From Prado023 sp963706875 (GTDB taxonomy: Bacteria > Actinomycetota > Actinomycetes > S36-B12 > CAIYMF01): a DNA stretch of 64,000 nt. A program made the position numbers and the translations under genes. The notes below the pieces were generated by a model. That model saw nothing but the letters and a program-made list of their open reading frames with translations, had not been told where the DNA came from and did no database searches. Location: NCBI GenBank assembly GCA_963706875.1, contig CAVPNW010000021.1, positions 372,001 to 436,000 of the forward strand, in the 5' to 3' direction. The stretch's first letter is position 1. Each line of letters opens with the position of its first letter. This document shows positions 41,925-52,158 of this stretch, piece after piece.

Positions 41925-44000
41925 TCATCCGCGATGCTGCGCGAGCTGATCACGCGCTGTCGCCAGGACCGCGTCCGGCGTGAACCCGAACCTGCGCAAC
42001 AGCTCCTTGAGCGGGGCGGAGGCCCCGAACGTGGACATCCCGATGACTGCACCGTCGGGGACGAACCGCGCCCAGCCGAGGGTGGATCCCTCCTCGACGG
42101 CCACGCGCGCCCGGACGGCCGCGGGTAGCACGGATTCGCGGTAGGCGGCGTCCTGGCGGTCGAACAGCTCCCACGAGGGCATGCTCACGACCCGAACGGC
42201 CACGCCCTCGGCGGTCAGGACCTCGTAGGCATCCACCGCGAGGTGCACCTCGGAGCCGGTGCCGATCAGGATGATCTCCGGTGCTGACCCGTCCGGCGGA
42301 TCGGCCAGGACGTAGGCACCTCGCGCCAGCCCCGACGCTGCGCCGAACCGCTGGCGGTCCAGCGTCGGCAGCGCCTGGCGGGACAGGAACAGCGCCACCG
42401 GGGAGTGGCGCAGAGGCATCAGCACGCGCCACGCCTCCGCGACCTCGTTGGCGTCACAGGGCCGGATGTCGATCAGGCCGGGGACGGCGCGCAGGGAGAC
42501 CATCTGCTCGACAGGCTGGTGGGTGGGGCCGTCCTCACCGACCCCGATGGAGTCGTGGGTGAACACATGGATGACCGGGATCTCCATGAGCGCCGAGAGC
42601 CGGATGGCCCCGCGCTGGAAGTCCGAGAAGATCAGGAACCCGGCCTGGTAGGGCCGCACCTTGCACAGGGACAGGCCGTTGGCGATGCAGCCCGCGGCAT
42701 GTTCGCGCACGCCGAAGTGCAGGTTGCGACCCGCCGGCTCAGCAGCGGAGAAGTCCCCCGCGCCGTCGAAGGTCATCAGCGTCTTCGTCGAGGGTCCGAG
42801 GTCCGAGGCCCCGCCGACCAGCCACGGCACTGCTTGGGCCACCGCGTTGAGCACCTTGCCGTTCGCCTCCCGGCCGGCCAAGCCCTTCGGGTCGGCCGGG
42901 AACGCCGGGATCGTCTCGTCCCAGTCCTCGGGCAGGGCCCGCCGTTGCATCCGGTCGATCTGGTCGGCCAGGTCCGGGTACTGCTCGGCATAGCCGGCGA
43001 ACAGCGCCTCCCAGTCGGTGCGCAGGGCCCTGCCCCGGGCACCGATTCCGGCGTCGAAGTGCGCGTACACCTCGTCGGGCACGAGGAACGTCTCGTCCTC
43101 CGGCCAGCCGTAGAAGCGCTTGGCGCCGCGGATCTCCTCCTCGCCCAGAGGCTCGCCGTGGGCGCCGTGCGTACCCTCCTTGGTGGGCGCGCCGTAGGCG
43201 ATCCGCGAGTCCACGATGATCAGCGTGGGCCGGTTGGGCTCGGCCCGGAACCGGTCGAACGCCCGCGCCAGCATCCGCCGGTCGTTGGCGTCGCCGACGC
43301 GCGTGACGTTCCAGCCGAGGCTGATGAACTTGGTGGCGATGTCGTCGCTGAACGCCAGCGCCGTGCTGCCCTCGATGGTGATCTCGTTGTTGTCATAGAT
43401 CCAGCAGAGGTTGTCCAGCTGCAGGTGACCGGCCAGCGAGGCCGCCTCCTGGGCGACGCCCTCCATCATGCAGCCGTCCCCACCGACCGCGTACACGTCG
43501 AAGTCGAACAGCTCGAAGCCCGGGCGGTTGAACGTGGCCGCCTCCCACTTCGAGGCCATCGCCATGCCCACGCTGGTGGCGTACCCGGTCCCCAGGGGCC
43601 CGGTGGTGCACTCCACCCCGGCCGTCCAGCGGTACTCCGGGTGGCCCGGGCACTTGGAGTCCAGCTGGCGGAACCGGCGGATGTCGTCGAGGCTGACCGA
43701 CGGCTCGCCCAGCGTCTCGTAGGACGGGTTGACGGCCTTGACACCGGTCAGGTGCAGCAGCGAGTACAGCAGGGTCGATGCATGCCCGGCGGAGAGCACG
43801 AACCGGTCACGGTTGGCCCAGATCGGCACCTCGGGGTCGAAGCGCAGGTACTCCTGCCACAGCGTGTAGGCCACCGGGGCCAGGGCGATCGGGGTCCCCG
43901 GGTGCCCGGAGTTGGCGGCCTGCACGGCATCCATCGCCAGGGTCCGCATCGTGGCGACCGCGAGGTCGTCGGGGTCGGCGATGGTCATGGCACTGGCCAC
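41925..44000 (-). CDS. tkt: Transketolase
   Basis: A 691-residue TPP enzyme moving two-carbon units between pentose and other sugar phosphates. The N-terminal AANSGHPGTPIALAP, the TPP motif GDGCMMEGVAQEAASLAGHLQLDNLCWIYDNN, and the transketolase signature segment FTHDSIGVGEDGPTHQPVEQ are intact. GTG 44000 is chosen because GGAG lies 6 bases upstream; ATG 43988 and a TTG at 44012 are alternatives. It is next to cdd in the nucleoside operon, fitting pentose re-use. A second, housekeeping transketolase may exist elsewhere. Confidence 0.93.
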   Translation of the reverse strand: MASAMTIADPDDLAVATMRTLAMDAVQAANSGHPGTPIALAPVAYTLWQEYLRFDPEVPIWANRDRFVLSAGHASTLLYSLLHLTGVKAVNPSYETLGEPSVSLDDIRRFRQLDSKCPGHPEYRWTAGVECTTGPLGTGYATSVGMAMASKWEAATFNRPGFELFDFDVYAVGGDGCMMEGVAQEAASLAGHLQLDNLCWIYDNNEITIEGSTALAFSDDIATKFISLGWNVTRVGDANDRRMLARAFDRFRAEPNRPTLIIVDSRIAYGAPTKEGTHGAHGEPLGEEEIRGAKRFYGWPEDETFLVPDEVYAHFDAGIGARGRALRTDWEALFAGYAEQYPDLADQIDRMQRRALPEDWDETIPAFPADPKGLAGREANGKVLNAVAQAVPWLVGGASDLGPSTKTLMTFDGAGDFSAAEPAGRNLHFGVREHAAGCIANGLSLCKVRPYQAGFLIFSDFQRGAIRLSALMEIPVIHVFTHDSIGVGEDGPTHQPVEQMVSLRAVPGLIDIRPCDANEVAEAWRVLMPLRHSPVALFLSRQALPTLDRQRFGAASGLARGAYVLADPPDGSAPEIILIGTGSEVHLAVDAYEVLTAEGVAVRVVSMPSWELFDRQDAAYRESVLPAAVRARVAVEEGSTLGWARFVPDGAVIGMSTFGASAPLKELLRRFGFTPDAVLATARDQLAQHRG

Positions 44001-44009
44001 GGGGGGCTC

Positions 44010-44070
44010 CAATCGGATCAGGTGCGGGTCCGCAGGTCGGCAATCGGGTCAGGTGCGGGTCCGCAGGTCG
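44010..44070. repeat. 31-bp tandem duplication between cdd and tkt
   Basis: The units starting at 44010 and 44041 (CAATCGG-A/G-TCAGGTGCGG, continuing to GTCCGCAGGTCG) match at 29 of 30 positions; the difference is A44017 versus G44048. The second copy includes the last codons of cdd (LRTRT and stop). The first copy lies in the spacer before tkt, so the cdd 3' end has been duplicated. Confidence 0.9.
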
Positions 44071-44468
44071 TCGACGTCGAACGCGTCGGGCAGCACCTGG
44101 GTCATCGGGAGGATCCCGTTGGTCGTGTGCACGAGGCAGGTCGGACCGCCGTGCTCCCACAGCAGCTGGCGACAGCGGCCACAGGGCATGAGGTCATCGC
44201 CGTGCTGGTCGACGCAGACGACCGCCACGAGCCGCCCGCCCCCGGAGGCGTGCAGGGCGGAGACCATGCCGCACTCGGCGCACAGGGTCAGCCCGTAGGA
44301 GGCGTTCTCGACGTTGCAGCCGGACACCACCCGGCCGTCGTCGACAAGCCCGGCCACCCCGACCGGGAAGTGCGAGTAGGGCACGTAGGCGTGCAGCGCC
44401 GCCGCGACGGCCATTGCCCGCAGGCCCTCCCAGTCGACGCCGGCAGGGTCCACCGCCTGCCCGCTCAC
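44049..44468 (-). CDS. cdd: Cytidine deaminase
   Basis: A 139-residue tetrameric-type deaminase converting cytidine to uridine. The ribose-binding motif CNVENASYGL is at residues 51-60, the catalytic CAE at 63-65, and zinc Cys96 and Cys99 in MPCGRCRQLLWE. Length and order are normal. The GTG at 44468 overlaps the permease stop by four bases, so it is translationally coupled to the nucleoside transporter. That linkage is common in actinobacteria and firmicutes. Confidence 0.95.
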   Translation of the reverse strand: MSGQAVDPAGVDWEGLRAMAVAAALHAYVPYSHFPVGVAGLVDDGRVVSGCNVENASYGLTLCAECGMVSALHASGGGRLVAVVCVDQHGDDLMPCGRCRQLLWEHGGPTCLVHTTNGILPMTQVLPDAFDVDDLRTRT

Positions 44469-45754
44469 GACTTGATGTACGGGATGCCGTCGGCCGCCGG
44501 AGCCCGCGAGCGACCGGCCAGCCCGGCGACCGCGAACAGCGTCGCGAGGTAGGGCGCCATCAGCATGAACTGGCTGGGGATCGGCGTGCCGATGATGCTC
44601 AGGACCTGCTGCAGCTGGTCGGCGAACCCGAACAGCAGCGCCGCACCGATCGCACCGAGGGGGGACCACCGGCCGAAGATCATGGCGGCCAGGGCGATGA
44701 AGCCCTTGCCCGCGGTCATGTTCTTGCCGAAGGCGCCGACGGAACCGAGGGTGAAGAAGGCCCCGCCGAGGCCGGAGACCGCCCCGCCCAGCAGGACGTT
44801 GCGGAAGCGCAGCCGGTTCACGTCGATGCCCACAGTGTCGGCCGCCTTGGGGTGCTCGCCCACGGCCCGGACGCGCAGGCCCCACCGCGTCTTGAACAGC
44901 GCGACGTGGACCAGCGCCGCGATCACGTACATCAGGTACACGATCAACGACTGGTTGAACAGCACGGGGCCGATGATCGGGATGTCGCTGAGGATGGGGA
45001 TGGCGATCGGCTGCATGACCGGCGGGCTGTTGTAGGTCTCGGGGTCGCCGGTCATCACGGCGGTGTAGAAGAACGAGGTCACGCCCAGCACCAGCGTGTT
45101 GACCACGACACCGACGATCACCTGGTCGACGAAGTACTTCACCGCGAAGACGGCCAGGATCGCGCTCACCCCGATCCCGGCGACCACAGCGGCGATCAGT
45201 CCGGCGAGCAGGCTGTTGGTCAGCGACCCCACCAGCGCCGAGAGGAACGCCCCGGCCAGCAGCTGGCCCTCGATGGCGATGTTGACCACGCCGGCGCGCT
45301 CGCACAGCACACCGGACAGCGCACCGAAGATCAGCGGGACGCTGAGCAGCACGGTGCCCTGCAGCAGGCCGGTCAGCGGGATGGACTTCCCCGCGGCCAC
45401 CCAGGACAGGAAGGACATGATGAACGCGACCCCGAACAGGGCCAGGGCCCAGGCCGGGACCGGCGTGCGCCGGCGGGACCACATGTAGGCCAGGCCGGCC
45501 AGCGCAAGGCACACCACGGCCATGGCCAGCGAGAAGGCCCGCGAGGGCACAACCAGGTCCGGGAGGGCCAGCGCCTCGCCGCCCAGGGTCAGGTCGAAGG
45601 TGGTGCTCTCCCCGGAGGTTCCCCGGAGCCCGAACAGCAAGAACGCCAGCAGGCCGAAAACGCCCATGATGATGGGCGCCTTGTAGGAGATCGGGCGCAG
45701 GACCTCGGGCTCGGTCGTGGCCGGCGTCGGCGCGGGGGCAGTGGCAGTTGCCAT
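44465..45754 (-). CDS. Nucleoside ABC transporter permease (NupQ-like)
   Basis: A 429-residue permease of the BMP/CUT2-like family. It has about ten helices and the family segment LCERAGVVNIAIEGQLLAGAFLSALVGS, followed by FVDQVIVGVVVNTLVLGVTSFF, RAVGEHPKAADTVGIDVNRLRFRNVLLGGAVSGLGGA and IFGRWSPLGAIGAALLFGFA. The N-terminal 30 residues are Ala/Pro/Thr-rich and cytoplasmic. It pairs with the permease at 45770-46969 as a heterodimer. Position in the bmp operon gives the nucleoside assignment. Confidence 0.92.
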   Translation of the reverse strand: MATATAPAPTPATTEPEVLRPISYKAPIIMGVFGLLAFLLFGLRGTSGESTTFDLTLGGEALALPDLVVPSRAFSLAMAVVCLALAGLAYMWSRRRTPVPAWALALFGVAFIMSFLSWVAAGKSIPLTGLLQGTVLLSVPLIFGALSGVLCERAGVVNIAIEGQLLAGAFLSALVGSLTNSLLAGLIAAVVAGIGVSAILAVFAVKYFVDQVIVGVVVNTLVLGVTSFFYTAVMTGDPETYNSPPVMQPIAIPILSDIPIIGPVLFNQSLIVYLMYVIAALVHVALFKTRWGLRVRAVGEHPKAADTVGIDVNRLRFRNVLLGGAVSGLGGAFFTLGSVGAFGKNMTAGKGFIALAAMIFGRWSPLGAIGAALLFGFADQLQQVLSIIGTPIPSQFMLMAPYLATLFAVAGLAGRSRAPAADGIPYIKS

Positions 45755-45769
45755 GTCGATCGGCTCCTT

Positions 45770-46969
45770 CTACTCCGGCTTCGGCGCCCGGAGGCGGAAG
45801 ATCTTGCGGACCAGTGGTGGTGCCGCGATGAACAGCACGATGAGCGACTGCACGACCAGCACGATGTCGATCGGCGTGCCGGTGGCCGCCTGCATGGACG
45901 AGCCACCGGCCCGCAGCCCACCCATCAGGATGCCGGCGAACACGACCCCGATGGGATTGCTCTTGCCGAGCAGGGCCACGGTGATCGCATCGAAGCCGAT
46001 CTCCCCGGCGATCCCGTTGCCCAGGGCGTACTCCGTGGCCCCGCCCAGGATCTGGTTCATTCCCGCGAGGCCGGCCAGGCCACCGGCGATCAGCATCACG
46101 CTCGTCAGTGCGCGCTTGACGTTGATGCCCGCCGTGCGAGCGGCGTTCGGGTTGGCGCCGACGGCACGGAACTCGAACCCGACCGTCGAGCGCTCGAGCA
46201 GCCACCAGACGAAGGCCGCAGCGCCAAGGGCGAGCAGGAATCCGAGGTTCAGCCGGTAGTCGTCCCCGAGGATCTTGGGCAGGCGCGCGGCCGTGTCGAC
46301 CGCGGGGCTCAGCGGGTCGTCGCGGCCGGGGCGCTGGAATGCGTCCAGGGTGAGCAGGTACTGCAGGAAGTAGATCGCGATCCAGTTGAGCATGATCGTC
46401 ACGATCACCTCATGTGCGCCGGTCTGGGACTTCAGCACGCCCACGATGCCGCCCCAGATGGCACCTCCCAGGACGCCGGCCAGGATGGCCACGACCAGGT
46501 GGATGGGGAAGGGCATCGAGAACGCGAAGCCCACGTAGCCGGCGAAGATCGCACCCATGATCAGCTGGCCCTGGGCGCCGATGTTGAACAGGCCCGCCCG
46601 GAAGGGCAGGGCGACGGCCAGCCCGGCGAAGATCAGCGAGGTCGAGGTGTAGAGGGTCTCCGTGAACGGCCTGAGCGCATCGGCGACCGTGTAGGCGCTG
46701 AAGTTGATCACCGAGCCGGAGAACAGGGCCTTGTAGGCCTCGGACACGGCGGTCCACGCGGCGCTGAGGGTGTCCATCGGCTGGGAGAAGAAGTACTTGG
46801 CCGACTCGCGGACGTCCTCGTCGGCGAACGCGATGAGGATGCCGCTGATGACCAGTGCCAGCAGGAACGACAGGAGGTAGAGCACCACCTGGTCGACCCA
46901 CCCGCGCCGGTCCTTCTTCGGCTCGGGGACGGGTGCGGTGACCTCGGTCAACAGCTCGGTGTCGCTCAC
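45770..46969 (-). CDS. Nucleoside ABC transporter permease (NupP-like)
   Basis: A 399-residue permease, partner of the one downstream. Family segments are FRAGLFNIGAQGQLIMGAIFAGYVGFAF, LKSQTGAHEVIVTIMLNWIAIYFLQYLLTLDAFQRPG, EFRAVGANPNAARTAGINVKRALTSVMLIAGGLAGLAGM and ITVALLGKSNPIGVVFAGILMGGLRAGGSSMQ. The start overlaps the ATPase stop by four bases; the gap to the next permease is 15 bases. Confidence 0.92.
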   Translation of the reverse strand: MSDTELLTEVTAPVPEPKKDRRGWVDQVVLYLLSFLLALVISGILIAFADEDVRESAKYFFSQPMDTLSAAWTAVSEAYKALFSGSVINFSAYTVADALRPFTETLYTSTSLIFAGLAVALPFRAGLFNIGAQGQLIMGAIFAGYVGFAFSMPFPIHLVVAILAGVLGGAIWGGIVGVLKSQTGAHEVIVTIMLNWIAIYFLQYLLTLDAFQRPGRDDPLSPAVDTAARLPKILGDDYRLNLGFLLALGAAAFVWWLLERSTVGFEFRAVGANPNAARTAGINVKRALTSVMLIAGGLAGLAGMNQILGGATEYALGNGIAGEIGFDAITVALLGKSNPIGVVFAGILMGGLRAGGSSMQAATGTPIDIVLVVQSLIVLFIAAPPLVRKIFRLRAPKPE

Positions 46970-48516
46970 TTCCCGCCCTCCTCATCCGTCCCGGCGACGG
47001 CTGTGTGCGCGGCGGTGTCCTGGGGGACGCCGGCCATCATCAGGCCGAGCACGCTGCGCGGGGTGTCAGGCGGGACGATCCCGATGACCTTGCCCCGGTA
47101 CATGACGACCACCCGATCGGCCAGGGCGGCGACCTCGTCGAGCTCGGTCGACACGATCAGCACCGCCACGCCGGCATCGCGCTCGGCGATGACGCGCTTG
47201 TGGACGAACTCGATGGCGCCCACGTCAACCCCGCGGGTCGGCTGCGAGGCGATGAACAGCGACACCACCGGCTTGGACAGCTCACGGGCGAGGACCACCT
47301 TCTGCTGGTTGCCCCCGGACAGGGAGGAGGCTGGAAGCTGGACACCCGTGGTGCGGACGTCGAACTCCTTGGCCTTGTCCTCGGCGTTCGCCGCGATCAC
47401 CGCCGGCTTCATCATGACTCCCCGGGCGAACGGGGGCTGGTTGTACTGGTCGAGGATCATGTTCTCCGCGATCGAGAACTTCCCCACGAGCCCGTCGTCG
47501 GAGCGGTCCTCGGGGACGAATCCCACGCCCGAGTCGAGGATGTGGCGGGTCGTGCGGCCGACGAGCTCCTCACCCTTGAGCTTCGCGGACCCGGTGACGA
47601 AGTGCTGCAGGCCCAGGAGGGCCTGGGTGAGCTCGGTCTGGCCGTTGCCCTGCACGCCGGCGATGCACACGACCTCACCGCTGTGCACGTCGAGGTCGAT
47701 GCTGTCGACCATCGCCTGCCCGGTCTCCGAACGCACGGTCAGGCCGCGGACCTCCAGGACGACGTCCTTGGGGGCCGCGGGGCCCTTCTCCACCTTGAGG
47801 CTGACCGCGCGGCCGACCATCATCGCCGCCAGCTCGGTCTCGGAGTCCGTGGGCAGGGCCGAGCCCACGACCTTGCCGCGCCGGATGACGGTGATGCGGT
47901 CGGCGACGGCCTTGATCTCGCGCAGCTTGTGGCTGATCAGCACCACCGAGTGCCCGCTGGCCTTGAGCTGGCGGATGATCTCGAGCAGCTCGTCGGTCTC
48001 CTGGGGCGTGAGCACCGCGGTCGGCTCGTCCAGGATCAGGATCCTGGCGTCCTTGACCAGGGCCTTGATGATCTCCACGCGCTGCTGCACGCCCACGGGC
48101 AGATCCTCGACCAGGGCATCCGGGTCGACCTCGAGGTTGTACTTCTCCGAGAGCTCGAGCACCTGGTTCCGGGCGGCCTCGATGTCCAGGAACGCCCCCT
48201 TGGTCAGCTCGTGGCCCAGCATCACGTTCTCGGCGACGGTGAAGACCGGGACCAGCATGAAGTGCTGGTGCACCATGCCGATTCCGGCATCCATGGCGTC
48301 ACCGGGGTCGTGGAAGTGCACCTCCTGCCCGTCGATCAGGATCGCGCCCTCGTCAGGCCGGTAAAGGCCGAAGAGCGTGTTCATGAGCGTGGACTTGCCG
48401 GCACCGTTCTCGCCGAGCAGGCAATGGATCTCACCGGGCTCGATGACCAGGTCGATCGAATCATTGGCGGTGAAGGTGCCGAACCTCTTGGTGATCCCCT
48501 GCAACTCCAGGCGCAC
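46966..48516 (-). CDS. Nucleoside ABC transporter ATPase (NupO-like, double NBD)
   Basis: A 516-residue ATPase with two nucleotide-binding halves. The first half has Walker A GENGAGKST, Q-loop region GMVHQHFMLVPVFTVAENV, a degenerate signature LPVGVQQRVEI and Walker B ILILDEPTAVL. The second half has a degenerate Walker A (GVQGNGQTE), LSGGNQQKVVLAREL and FIASQPTRGVDVGA. GTG 48516 is chosen because GGAGG lies 7 bases upstream and homology starts VRLELQGITKRFG. This asymmetry, one strong and one weak ATP site, is the rule in the family. Confidence 0.93.
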   Translation of the reverse strand: MRLELQGITKRFGTFTANDSIDLVIEPGEIHCLLGENGAGKSTLMNTLFGLYRPDEGAILIDGQEVHFHDPGDAMDAGIGMVHQHFMLVPVFTVAENVMLGHELTKGAFLDIEAARNQVLELSEKYNLEVDPDALVEDLPVGVQQRVEIIKALVKDARILILDEPTAVLTPQETDELLEIIRQLKASGHSVVLISHKLREIKAVADRITVIRRGKVVGSALPTDSETELAAMMVGRAVSLKVEKGPAAPKDVVLEVRGLTVRSETGQAMVDSIDLDVHSGEVVCIAGVQGNGQTELTQALLGLQHFVTGSAKLKGEELVGRTTRHILDSGVGFVPEDRSDDGLVGKFSIAENMILDQYNQPPFARGVMMKPAVIAANAEDKAKEFDVRTTGVQLPASSLSGGNQQKVVLARELSKPVVSLFIASQPTRGVDVGAIEFVHKRVIAERDAGVAVLIVSTELDEVAALADRVVVMYRGKVIGIVPPDTPRSVLGLMMAGVPQDTAAHTAVAGTDEEGGK

Positions 48517-48616
48517 GCTGCTACCTCCGACTCCGGAAATGAACTCCTCGCACACTAGCGATCTTCAGGCCTGTGACTCCTGCTCAGCCCCGGCGATTCG
48601 CCGCGATTCGCCCGGA

Positions 48617-48660
48617 CACGACGAAGCCCCCCACGCCGCGGCGCAGGGGGCTTCGTCGTG
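48617..48660 (-). terminator. Strong stem-loop between the binding-protein gene and the ABC genes
   Basis: CACGACGAAGCCCCC (48617-48631) pairs perfectly with GGGGGCTTCGTCGTG (48646-48660); the 14-base loop contains GCCGCGGC. It begins 12 bases after the bmp stop. A partial terminator or RNA-stabilising element there would give more binding protein than transporter, a usual arrangement. Confidence 0.75.
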
Positions 48661-48672
48661 CGATCAGGCCGG

Positions 48673-49782
48673 TCAGCCAGCCTGCGGCGAGTTGGTCGAC
48701 TCCACCTTGATGGTGCCGTCGATGATCTGCGCCTTGAGCTCCTCGACCTTGGTGTTCAGCTCGGCCGGGACCTTCGACTCGAAGTCGTGGAACGGGGCCA
48801 GGCCGACGCCGTCGTTGGCCAGCGTGCCGATGAACGGCGCGTTGGTGAACTGGTCGTTGACGGCCTCGGTCGTGGCGGTCTCCACGGCGGTGGCGATCCC
48901 CTTCTCGACCGTGGTCAGGAAGACCTCCTTGTACTGCGAGGCGGACTCGTAGCCGTCCTGGTCGACCCAGACGATGGCAACCTTGCCGCCGGAGGCCTGG
49001 GCCTCAGCAGCAGCACCCAGGCCGGTGCCACCCGCGACCGGCATGATGATGTCCGCACCCTGCTGGATCAGGTTCTTGGCCAGGTTCTGGCCGTCGGTCG
49101 GCGAGTCGAACTTGCCGGCGAACAGGCCGTCCTGCTTCTCCTTGTCCCAGCCGAGCAGCTTGACGTCGGTGCCGTTGTCCTCGTTGTACTTGTCGATGCC
49201 ATCGGCGTAGCCGTCCATGAACACCGCGACGGTCGGCAGCTTGATGCCGCCGAAGGTGCCCACGGTCCCGGTCTCGGTCATGCCCGCGGACAGGTACCCG
49301 GCGAGGTAGGCAGCCTCAGCGGTGTTGAACAGCAGGGGCTTCACGTTGTCGATCGGCTGGGGGCCGTCGGTGTCGGGATCCCCGTCCGGGTTCTCGTCGA
49401 CGATCGCGAACCGCTCCTCCGGGTTGGCCAGTGCCGCAGTGGCAGTGGCGTCACCGAGGGAGAAGCCGACCGTCACGATGATCCCGCAGTCCTCGGCAAC
49501 CAGGCTGTTCACGTTCGGGGTGTAGTCCGACTCGGACTTGCTGGTCACGTACTTCACCTCGATGCCCTGGCTCGCCTCAGCGGCCTGGAGGCCCGCCCAC
49601 GCCGAGGCGTTGAACGAACGGTCATCGATACCACCCTGGTCGGTGACCATGCACCCCAGGAAGTCGGCGGCAGCAGCACTGCCCGAGGCCGAACCCGCGT
49701 CCGCGTTCTCGTCCGGGGCTTCACCACAGGCGGCGAGGGCCAGCGCCGCGATGGCGCCCACAGCGAGCAAACGAGTCTTCAT
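48673..49782 (-). CDS. BMP family nucleoside-binding lipoprotein
   Basis: A 369-residue extracytoplasmic lipoprotein. The signal peptide MKTRLLAVGAIAALALAAC ends in a lipobox with Cys19. A short Asp/Ala/Ser linker precedes the BMP fold with MVTDQGGIDDRSFNASAWAGLQAAEA, EDCGIIVTVGFSLGDATATAA, FNTAEAAYLAGYLSAGMT and MPVAGGTGLGAAAEAQ, then AIVWVDQDGYES. The family binds purine or pyrimidine nucleosides. The ATG has GGAGA upstream. It is the first gene of the transporter-cdd-tkt operon and likely its best expressed. Confidence 0.93.
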   Translation of the reverse strand: MKTRLLAVGAIAALALAACGEAPDENADAGSASGSAAAADFLGCMVTDQGGIDDRSFNASAWAGLQAAEASQGIEVKYVTSKSESDYTPNVNSLVAEDCGIIVTVGFSLGDATATAALANPEERFAIVDENPDGDPDTDGPQPIDNVKPLLFNTAEAAYLAGYLSAGMTETGTVGTFGGIKLPTVAVFMDGYADGIDKYNEDNGTDVKLLGWDKEKQDGLFAGKFDSPTDGQNLAKNLIQQGADIIMPVAGGTGLGAAAEAQASGGKVAIVWVDQDGYESASQYKEVFLTTVEKGIATAVETATTEAVNDQFTNAPFIGTLANDGVGLAPFHDFESKVPAELNTKVEELKAQIIDGTIKVESTNSPQAG

Positions 49783-49840
49783 ACGTTCTCCATATCCGAT
49801 CGACGAGGCACCGATCCGGCGCCAGACCACGTCGCGGCAG

Positions 49841-49846
49841 ATTTTA
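49841..49846 (-). promoter_or_regulatory. -10 box of the nucleoside uptake operon
   Basis: Minus-strand TAAAAT, the most A/T-rich box in the spacer, would start the bmp mRNA near 49834 with a leader of about 50 bases. No clear -35 is seen. Confidence 0.55.
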
Positions 49847-49893
49847 CCCGCGAGGCAGGGGGGCTTCGGACCATTGACCCTGTGGCGAGGGAC

Positions 49894-49974
49894 ACGATTC
49901 GATCACGATTCCGCGATCGAGCACCCGCGGCGGCCGCACGTCCTGCGCCACGCGCGGCTGGCGGCCACACGTCC
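49894..49974. repeat. Direct repeats upstream of the nucleoside operon promoter
   Basis: ACGATTC occurs at 49894-49900 and 49905-49911, one helical turn apart, followed by the 15-mer GGCGGCC-G/A-CACGTCC at 49929-49943 and 49960-49974, 31 bases apart. They lie 50-130 bases upstream of the TAAAAT box and downstream of the mutase gene. They could be regulator sites or relics. Confidence 0.5.
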
Positions 49975-49996
49975 TTCTGTTCCGGGGATCCTCTTC

Positions 49997-51565
<1,569 letters not shown>

Positions 51566-51572
51566 GTGCCCA

Positions 51573-51578
51573 AGGCTA
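51573..51578 (-). promoter_or_regulatory. -10 box, leaderless mutase promoter
   Basis: Minus-strand TAGCCT, 7 bases, then ATG at 51565. The leaderless arrangement rules out a cobalamin riboswitch in a 5' UTR. Confidence 0.6.
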
Positions 51579-51695
51579 GGCCCGGCCCGCGCGGGAGTCG
51601 TGCTGCACCCCGTCCCGTCCGTCAAGGACCAAGGACCCGGACCTTCGCCGGACCTTGCAGGGCAGCCTCGCCCGTGCGCTCCCGCGGCTCAGGTC

Positions 51696-51701
51696 TAGAC
51701 T
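51696..51701 (+). promoter_or_regulatory. -10 box of the sdhCDAB operon
   Basis: TAGACT would start the mRNA near 51708 and leave a leader of about 55 bases with AGGAGG (51750-51755) before ATG 51763. An overlapping 30-codon frame (ATG 51711 to TGA 51801) begins just downstream but has no supporting features. Confidence 0.5.
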
Positions 51702-51762
51702 GGCCACCACATGGCGGATGCCCCGTCACGTGCGCCCACTCCCGAGCTAGGAGGCTCCACCG

Positions 51763-52158
51763 ATGGCCAGTGCGCCTGCGGGGACCCTGTACCGCGGCGG
51801 TGAGGGGATGTGGTCCTGGGTGGCCCATCGAATCACCGGCGTCGCGGTGTTCTTCTTCCTCCTCGTCCACGTCCTGGACACCGCCCTCGTGCGGGTCTCC
51901 CCGGATGCCTACGACATGGTGATCGCCAGCTACAAGACCCCGATCGTCAACCTCCTGGAGGTCGGGCTGGTCGCGGCCGTCCTGTACCACGCGCTCAACG
52001 GCATCCGGATCATCCTGGTGGACTTCTGGGCCGAGGGGCCGCGCCACCAGAAGGCGATGTTCCGCTCGATCGTGGTGATCTGGTTGCTCATCATGATCCC
52101 GGGCGCGTACTTCATGCTCAAGCACACCGTCGAAGCCCTGTTCGGGAGCACCTCATGA
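51763..52158 (+). CDS. sdhC: Succinate dehydrogenase cytochrome b subunit
   Basis: A 131-residue membrane anchor. LYRGGEGMWSWVAHRITGVAVFFFLLVHVLDTALV holds the conserved Ser/Arg/His of the quinone and heme region. Two more helices follow (LLEVGLVAAVLYHALNGIRIILVDF with a second His, and SIVVIWLLIMIPGAYFML). AGGAGG precedes the ATG. It is first in a complete sdhCDAB operon. Confidence 0.93.
   Translation: MASAPAGTLYRGGEGMWSWVAHRITGVAVFFFLLVHVLDTALVRVSPDAYDMVIASYKTPIVNLLEVGLVAAVLYHALNGIRIILVDFWAEGPRHQKAMFRSIVVIWLLIMIPGAYFMLKHTVEALFGSTS

Noticed and set aside
44414..48364. Plus-strand open frame of over 1300 codons opposite the nucleoside transporter genes
   Set aside because: Same GC-driven shadow effect; low-complexity Gln/Arg/His-rich product, while both permeases, cdd and the ATPase are fully convincing on the other strand.
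48617..48660. Riboswitch or attenuator in front of the ABC ATPase gene
   Set aside because: The structure is a single simple stem-loop in an intergenic position after the binding-protein gene, the standard place for a differential-expression hairpin. No conserved riboswitch core is seen.
51711..51803. A 30-codon ORF overlapping the sdhC start
   Set aside because: It starts 9 bases after the -10 box but has no ribosome-binding site, an unusual Cys-containing product and no known relatives; sdhC has a strong AGGAGG of its own.
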